Assembly: GCA_033296885.1 (NCBI GenBank) | Contig: MU863891.1 | Location: forward strand, 248,001 to 312,000 | Source of the DNA: Triangularia verruculosa | Lineage: Eukaryota > Ascomycota > Sordariomycetes > Sordariales > Podosporaceae | Length of the DNA stretch: 64,000 bases | Direction: 5' to 3' | Part shown: positions 57,568-64,000 of the stretch, piece after piece | Layout: each line of letters starts with the position of its first letter | How positions within the stretch are numbered: the stretch's first letter is position 1 | Notes under the pieces: generated by a model | Seen by the model: only the letters and a program-made list of their open reading frames with translations | Database searches by the model: none | What the model was told of the DNA's origin: nothing | Position numbers and translations under genes: made by a program

Positions 57568-59170
57568 ATGGCGACGCTGTGGTCTCTCTTCGTTGTAGTG
57601 GTTGCGTACCTGCAGCTCGCACGAGCCATCTCCTCCAACTCGGGTCGCCAGATCGTACAGGATCTCTCAGCACAGCTCTCCAGCGGGTCCGAGGTCATCT
57701 TGGCATCAGACGCCTCTTACGCGAACAACTTCACCCAGCGCTTCTCAGTCAGCAGGCCGCCGTCCTTTTCAGTTGCCGTCAAGCCAGTTTCGGCAGTCGA
57801 TGTGCGCCAGGTCGTCCAGTATGCATTGCGAACTAATGTGTCAATATTGGCTACTGGTGGCGGCCACGGCTACACGTGGTCCCTGGGCCGGCATCGGGGC
57901 GGCATCGATATCGACTTGAGCAACTTCAATACCATCAAAATTGATTCAGCTGCCAATACTATGACAGTGGGTGGCTCGGTTCGGAGTCAAGATGTAGCAG
58001 CCGCGCTTCAAGCGGCTGGCAAGGAATTGCGTATGTTTCCCCTTTGAGATCGAGATATGGCAGTGAAATGCTAACCTCATTTTCAGCTGTTGGGCTTTGC
58101 ATGTGTGTGGGATACACAGGCTACACTCTTGGAGGAGGCATTGGTCCTTACTCTGGCCTGTACGGGACCGCAGCTGACAATCTCATCTCGGCCGAGATCA
58201 TCACCGGCCAAGGTGAACTCCTCACCGTCTCTGACAAATCCCGTTCCGACCTCTTCTACGGCCTGAAGGGTGCTGGCTTCAACTATGGTATCGTCACGTC
58301 CCTCAAATTTCGAGTTCATCCGGCCACCAACAGTGGCCAGACCATTGTCACCAACATGATCTTCCCGGGGTACCTCAATGGCACAGTCTTTGAGCTGATC
58401 AAGTCCTTCTTTGGTCCCAATCAACCAAAGGAGCTCGGAATTGCCTTGTCAGTTGGGTACAATGAGGCTATGGGTGGCATGGTGGTCATCATAGGCTTTG
58501 TTTATGCTGGTTCCGAGAAGGCGTCGACAGAGCTGTTGAGGCCATTCTTTGACTTAAACCCGATCAACCCCCAGGTGTTGGATGTGCCAACGGACCAAGT
58601 GCCGAGGGTGATTGTGTACGGGGCGACCTTGTCAGGGTGCAACAAAAACACCCAGTTCGTGCCATACACGGTTAACCTGTACAAGGTTGACGTGCCAAAC
58701 TTGATCAAGGTGGTCGAGTATATGAAGAGTGAAGTGGAGGCAAACCCAGAGCTGGGCCATGTCATTGTTACCTGGACCCAGTATGCCTCGGCTGGGTTCA
58801 AGAAGTTTGCTGATGGGTCGGCGGCTTTCCCATACAGGGACCCTACCGTATTTGTGTGAGTTTTTGTCTCCTGTTTTGAGATGTCGACAGAGGTCTAACG
58901 CTAACGGTGAATAGACAAATCAACGCGTATGCTCCAAGCGCAGAGATGGTTCCAGTTATCAGTGATTATGCTGGCAGGCTGCGTGAACGCTTCCAAAGGG
59001 GCAGTGGGCGTAGCCGTCTAGAGACGTATGTTCACTTTGCCCATGGTGATGAGACGCACGAGGCCATGTACTCGACACGGAAGCTGTTGAGCCTTAGTGT
59101 ATTGAAGGCGGTGTATGATCCACGGGGGCTATTTTCGTGGTATAATCCTTTGCCGGCGTTGAGGTATTGA
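57568..59170 (+). CDS. secreted FAD-linked oxidase (berberine-bridge-like)
   Basis: Three exons (57568-58030, 58087-58855, 58915-59170) give 495 aa. The start at 57568 gives a signal peptide (MATLWSLFVVVVAYLQLARA); an upstream in-frame Met at 57499 is less likely. The FAD_binding_4 fold shows AVKPVSAVDVRQVV, the GGGHGYTW flavin-linking His motif and, across the first junction, a second Cys-containing element LCMCVGYTGYTLGGGIG. Both His and Cys attachment residues are possible, as in bicovalent BBE-like enzymes. The C-terminal BBE segment ends VYDPRGLFSWYNPLPA. Family members oxidise alcohols or couple and cyclise phenols with O2. It may be a late extracellular step of the pathway. Confidence 0.92.
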
Positions 59171-60784
59171 TTGACGGGAGTTTACAAAAGATGGAGCAAC
59201 TTTATTAGAAGTACACTATGTATTGGATACCAGGACATCAAAAGTATAATAACTACCTTACCTAATGACATTATTTACACACGCCTCGCAAGAGTGTCTA
59301 GAAGCATGACTGTATGCACCTTCAAGAGGCTTCCGTGGCAAAGTTGACGCTTCATGCACCTTTGAGGGTTTCTTTCTTGTCAAGCTTGGGGCTTCGGCGA
59401 AAATTACTTGAGAGTGACCAAACTAAATGCAGTAATTTCTTGTCTAAGTCACAACATGGTCATAGCAGAACAAACATTAGCTTTCTGTTGGCGGATGAAG
59501 AGTAAGAGTAACCCAAGCTATCAACCTAGGTAAATATCTAGCTGCCAATCTACTTTGGTGACTCGGATGCTTTTGGGACTTGGTTGGGTCTCTATAGTTC
59601 AACATAAATTCGATTACCCGCATCAGAACAGTCGCACTTGTCAAGTTCATTGGCTTAGTGTGTCTAAAACAGGTATTGTATGACTTATAACGTTTTAAGA
59701 CTCAGAGGCCGATGACGGGAACCTGGGTAAACAATCGGCTCTTATTCTCACGGGAAAGATACTGACCCTCCATGACTCTCAAGTAAATGGAGATTTATAC
59801 CTTTTCGTATATAAGGTGGCAAAAGCCTCCCCCTCCAAACTGCCGTTGCTCTTCCGGGTCAGTGTCGACAAGTACCTTACCCCGGACCCCTAGAAACGGT
59901 GAAAACAAGAACCTTGGACGAGCAAAGATGCACGACCCAGCTATCAGCTCGGCCGTTGGTGATCCACTCATGAAATGACAGCGGTCTCTGCGTCTACCTA
60001 ACCTTAGGGGTCTGACGGGTATCGATCATCTGGCATCATGTCAAATGAAGCAACAACAACAATATTCCTCACTGTTGCTCCTAGTAAACATCTGCTCCTG
60101 GCAGAGTTCCAAAATCCGATGTTACCTCATTCCTTCTTCCAATTTGAAACGGGGGATTACTCAACATCTTCAATTTGAGATGGATCGGCTGTGGAGTGGA
60201 AATCACAGAAAAGAACTTCCACAATACCTTATTGGGTGACGAACCACTTTTCTCCTTAGTTATTTCAGTGTAAGAGGGCTCTGTCTCTGAGAACCAAGTT
60301 ATGTCTCTTTTTGTGAGCTTTCATCGCCAACAAATATACCTAGGTATCTTTCTTCAGTTATGATCCCAGCAGAAGAGTCTCGAGACAACTCTTACCCATC
60401 CTCCAAAAACTCCCACTTCATCTTGATACCCATTTTTTCATCTAAGCTCGACCTGATATTCATCCAAGCTTCACCTACTTAAGCTTAATCGAAACTTCCA
60501 GTCGCTCCGGGATGCTCTTTTGTGGACCATGCTCTCCGCAGAGCCTTTTCCCATCAGTGACCTGAGAGCAACAGTTACTCCCTTCCAACACCTTAATTCA
60601 CTTGATAACGATATAAGCGGGTCAGAGTGAATCACTTTGCTCTTTATCAATTATAAAATCTTGCGCTCTCCAATCTGCCTCTCTTCTCTGTCTCGCAATC
60701 AACAACATCAAAAACCACTACCTAGATCTTGTCGATCCAGACAACTTCCAACACACATCCAAACATCAGCAACAACAGCAAAAA
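59171..60784. other. long intergenic stretch, nothing recognised
   Basis: About 1.6 kb, A/T-richer than the cluster. It contains the FAD oxidase 3' UTR and, at its end, a CT- and CA-rich leader of the next gene. No coding frame or RNA gene was seen. Confidence 0.4.
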
Positions 60785-61499
60785 ATGCCTTCTTCCACTT
60801 CATCCAACGGTTCCGCCTCGACTCATGGTTCCTACGGTTCGACCTGGTTCCCCACTGTCGGCTTCATTTGGCAGAACGGCAACCGATCATCCAAGATTTC
60901 GGTCCTCCGTACTGCTGAGAGAAACAGCACTCTGATGCGTGCCATTGCGAAGGCTGCTCGTCATGGGCGTACCACCCGCCAGAGCGATGCTGAGCAACTG
61001 CTTGTTGAGACATTCGAATGTGTTGCTCGGATGAGACGCGGCTCACTCGCCCGGGAGCACATTCTGGATTTCCTGTCCGGCGTTCGTGAGGGGTGTATTT
61101 TGGGCAGAGAGTTGCCTGAGAACATGTGGTCTGTACATTCACGTTATATTTGCTATTTTGCATTTTTTTAAGCAGTTAAGACAAGATGGCTTACTGACAA
61201 TTTTGGACGTGCACAGGATCGAGCTCATGTATCAGGTTGTCTGGGCTCGTGATGAATACCTGCGCAAGACATCCAAGGCTCGACAGGACGGTACGTAAAA
61301 CAACATGTTGAGAAAACCGCACGGGCGGAATTATTCACTGACTTTTAATTTCGCAGCCGAGAGATCCCAAGTCCCTGAACTCGCACGGGCTGCCGACAAT
61401 CTGCTCAAGGCCTGCAACGAGAATGGCAATGCCTGGGAGTGGGCCTCTTTGGAGATGATGGCTTATCCTAATGAGCTGCTCGGCGAACTTTCCGATTAA
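60785..61499 (+). CDS. orphan protein, 186 aa, unknown function
   Basis: Three exons (60785-61128, 61217-61290, 61357-61499) give 186 aa. The N-terminal ~30 residues are Ser/Gly-rich (SSTSSNGSASTHGSYGS). The rest is predicted helical, with EQLLVETFECVARMRRG, a second helical unit ELMYQVVWARDEYLRKTS across exon 2, and an acidic end. There is no signal peptide or membrane segment. The ATG context (CAAAAAATGCC) after a CT/CA-rich leader suggests a real gene. The first donor (GTCTGT at 61129) is unusual but is the only one that keeps the helical frame; the second (GTACGT) is standard. I do not recognise a family. Confidence 0.65.
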
Positions 61500-63149
61500 C
61501 CGACATGCTGAAGGCTCTCTGGTGGTCTGGGGTCTTTTTATTTAGTATACCGTTCATGCGGTCTTATGTTGGGCGTTTCGGGGATATCGAGCATAGCGTT
61601 TCTGAGTTCCGGTTAATCGTTTGTGGAGTTTCATTACCTACTCTTGGACTGTTTCCGACTCTTCTGCAGGCATTCTATTCTTTGTGGCTTTGCCAGTCCC
61701 CGTGTACCTGTCTACCAATTCAGCCCCGCGGGCAGCACGGCCTTGGCCTGTGATCTCATTGCTCACAGGCGTCACACCGTACCCTTTACTATATGCATTT
61801 ACTGACTTTGATTGACAGACATACTTTAACTGAGTATCAAATCGGTTTTCGAAACGCAAGAATCAAATCGCTTATCTGCGATATTCTCCCCAACTACCAA
61901 CTTCTACCACTTCCAACCTTGCACACACTAGGTATGCGCAGTTCCTGAGTACGCCCATAACCTTGCGGAATTTCTATGATTGCCACTCATCTATCTACTG
62001 AGATGTCAGAATCCCGTCCGGCGTCATTCTTCTGCCTAGTGCTGGTCAAGTAAGCGCTAAATGACGGCTGGGAAGGCCAAATTCGCTAATTCCATCATGC
62101 ACTACTACGCTGAATCGCTTTCAACTGCGTCTATTATCGTAGATATATCTGGTGAAGATTTTTGGATGTCTCACCAGGAGCTGTGAACAGCAAGACACTA
62201 GTACTTTGTTTATTTACTCTGTTCAGGGGCTAGATCAGGGATTCAGGGGCTATGTGGAGAAAACATTAGGTAGGAACCGAGTACCCCACAAAGGTACCTA
62301 GATAAGCTCATGAAGTTTTGAAAAAGACTTACCCGTTCTCTTTCATCAACGTTCCATTAACGTTCGAGACGCGATGACTTAAGTCGAGTCGCGTTGTGGT
62401 GGTCACCTGGGCAGGCTGCAGCCATGAAAGAATCCTCCAGCCAAAGTGTTTTGCAGCTCCCATGGCTATGTCCAAATCCTTGAGCCTTAGGGGGGCCAAC
62501 GATGGCTACTAGCAGGGTAAGGAACCATGGCAAGGTACCTAAGGTACATGTGACGGTATATCAGGCAAGTCACAACATGTACATACCATAAGCGACTTGT
62601 CGTTTTTGGCGGCGAGTTCCGGCTGGGAATGGCATCTGCCGATGTTACACCCACGAAGGAGGACGAGCCCGCGTCTGCCGGAGGCACAGTGGGTGCAGGA
62701 CCCTGTAGACTGTTCTCTCTGCACAGGGTGGTTGACATTGGGAATCATGTTATTATTCGCTCAATGACTGTTGGCAGATTGATTGCCTCCCCTGATGTCC
62801 CTGCTGCATGTCGTACCGTGTAACCAATCTTGGTCATCCCTTATTATAGACACAATTCGGCCGCCAGCTTCCAGGTTAATAAAGAGATGCAAGTGGCCTG
62901 CATATGGCATTCCATTTCCCCTCCGACGTGCTGGGTAATCATTTGATGTCTGCTGCGGCTCTGTGGCGTGGACAAAGAACCCTGCTTCATAACCGCTGGG
63001 GGCCAAAAGCAAACATATACGCCACCAACGGCACCAACAACCCCATTCCTCTTATCAAGACATTAACCCAGCCGGGCTTGAAGGATCCCAAACAGAAAGC
63101 CCTATCATCACTCACACACGTACTGCACCTATCTCGATTTCCCGGCACT
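61500..63149. other. long intergenic stretch, nothing recognised
   Basis: About 1.65 kb between the orphan gene and the glutathione transferase gene. Frames are all short and overlapping. The final part is the transferase promoter and leader. Confidence 0.4.
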
Positions 63150-63999
63150 ATGGCAAGCACATCGTACCCGCCCAGGCCTATCCGCGTTTGGATTACTCGT
63201 ATGTGCTTCACCATTTCATGACAAACCCCCGCTACCAAACCTGGTGAAGTGCTAAATGCCCTTGCAATCAGCGCCCGGCCCCAACCCGTGGAAGACTATA
63301 TTCCTGCTGGAGGAGCTTGGACTCAACTACGAGTTCAAGTCATTCCGGTTTGATGATGTGAAGAAGAAGCCATTCATCGACGTCAATCCGAACGGCCGTG
63401 TACCCGCCATTCAAGACCCCAACACCGGTCTCACCCTCTGGGAGTCGGGTGCCATCAACCAGTACCTCGTCGAGCAGTATGACAAGGAGAAGCGGCTCAC
63501 CTACGACACTCTCATCGAGAAAAACCATTGCAATCAGTATCTGCATTTCCAGATGAGTGGCCAAGGCCCCTACTACGGCCAGTGCGGCTGGTTCCAGCAC
63601 CTTCACCCAGAGAAGATCCAGTCTGCCATTGACCGATATGCCAACGAGATCAAGCGCGTCTTGGGTGTTCTCGAGACCATCTTGTCTGCCAAGCCTGCCG
63701 ATGCGCAGTGGCTCGTGGGCAACAAGATGACGTACGCCGACATGGCATTCGTGCCGTGGAACTTTCGTCTGGGCGAAGTGCTGTTGCAATCGTGGGATGA
63801 CGTGTTTGAGGGAACGCCGCATGTCGGAGCCTGGCATGAGAAGATGGTGGATCTGCCGAGCTGGAAGCGTGCGATGGAGCACCGCGCCAAACTGATGGAC
63901 GAGCAGGGACTACAGTGGAATGGTGTGCCGAAGGGCATCGAGACCTTCACTGAATACGAGGAAAAGATTCAAAAGGGTGAGATCAAATATGATGATTAG
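63150..63999 (+). CDS. glutathione S-transferase, Ure2p-like
   Basis: Two exons (63150-63198 and 63272-63999) give 258 aa, ending one base before the window edge. The short first exon gives the first beta strand (RPIRVWIT). The thioredoxin-like N-domain continues with GPNPWKTIFLLEELGLNY and the cis-Pro/glutathione-binding motifs GRVPAIQDP and WESGAINQYL. The helical C-domain has WLVGNKMTYADMAFVPW. The length and YGQCGWF segment fit fungal Ure2p/GTT-type transferases, which conjugate or reduce with glutathione in the cytosol. Detoxification is likely. It is ~4 kb from the cluster and probably not part of it. Confidence 0.92.
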
Positions 64000-64000
64000 G

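Larger units (their letters stand above)
36776..59170. other. probable non-reducing polyketide biosynthetic gene cluster
   Basis: Nine genes lie in ~22 kb with no unrelated gene between them: PKS, P450, ACMSD-type amidohydrolase, rhodopsin-like membrane protein, Zn2Cys6 regulator, O-methyltransferase, atypical SDR, secreted beta-propeller and secreted FAD-linked oxidase. Three divergent pairs share promoters. The MFS gene at 34994 may mark the left edge. The right edge is probably the 1.6-kb gap after 59170. Confidence 0.85.

Noticed and set aside
1..64000. CRISPR arrays, insertion sequences, bacterial operons
   Set aside because: None seen; the spliced genes show this is fungal nuclear DNA, where these are not expected.

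Overview
This window looks like nuclear DNA of a filamentous ascomycete, most probably a sordariomycete. Genes are spaced on both strands and cut by short GT-AG introns (mostly 50-200 nt) with RCTRAY-like branch sites. The gene families are typical of Pezizomycotina: HET-domain proteins, an asco-laccase, a non-reducing polyketide synthase (PKS), a rhodopsin-like membrane protein and a Zn2Cys6 regulator. The species call is inference. I saw no rRNA, tRNA, CRISPR array or transposon.

Positions 1-16400 are mainly housekeeping: a Skt5/Chs4-type chitin synthase activator (Sel1 repeats, C-terminal CAAX box), a short-chain dehydrogenase, the elongation factor Spt5, a candidate small Cys-rich protein, a secreted M14 carboxypeptidase and a monocarboxylate-type MFS transporter. 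Positions 18200-29200 hold a Cys-rich single-pass membrane protein, a laccase diverging from a secreted GMC oxidoreductase, a 75-aa protein built from two exons, and a two-TM membrane protein. Positions 29800-34500 carry tandem HET-domain paralogs; the second has an in-frame stop.

Positions 34994-59170 are the most interesting part, a probable polyketide biosynthetic gene cluster. Its core is a 2573-aa non-reducing PKS, SAT-KS-AT-PT-ACP-ACP-CMeT-TE, whose C-terminal hydrolase domain is only recovered after splicing three introns. Around it lie a divergent P450, an ACMSD/OrsB-like amidohydrolase (probable decarboxylase), a rhodopsin-like seven-TM protein, a Zn2Cys6 regulator, an O-methyltransferase, an atypical SDR, a secreted beta-propeller and a secreted FAD-linked oxidase. 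An MFS transporter sits at the left edge. A plausible reading is that the PKS makes a C-methylated aromatic acid, that decarboxylation, hydroxylation and O-methylation follow, and that secreted oxidoreductases may couple or cyclise the product late. The product itself cannot be read from the sequence.

The right end (59171-64000) has an orphan 186-aa protein and a Ure2p-like glutathione S-transferase. Splice junctions were derived by hand from frame continuity and consensus sites. Unless noted, the joined reading frames sum to whole codons.
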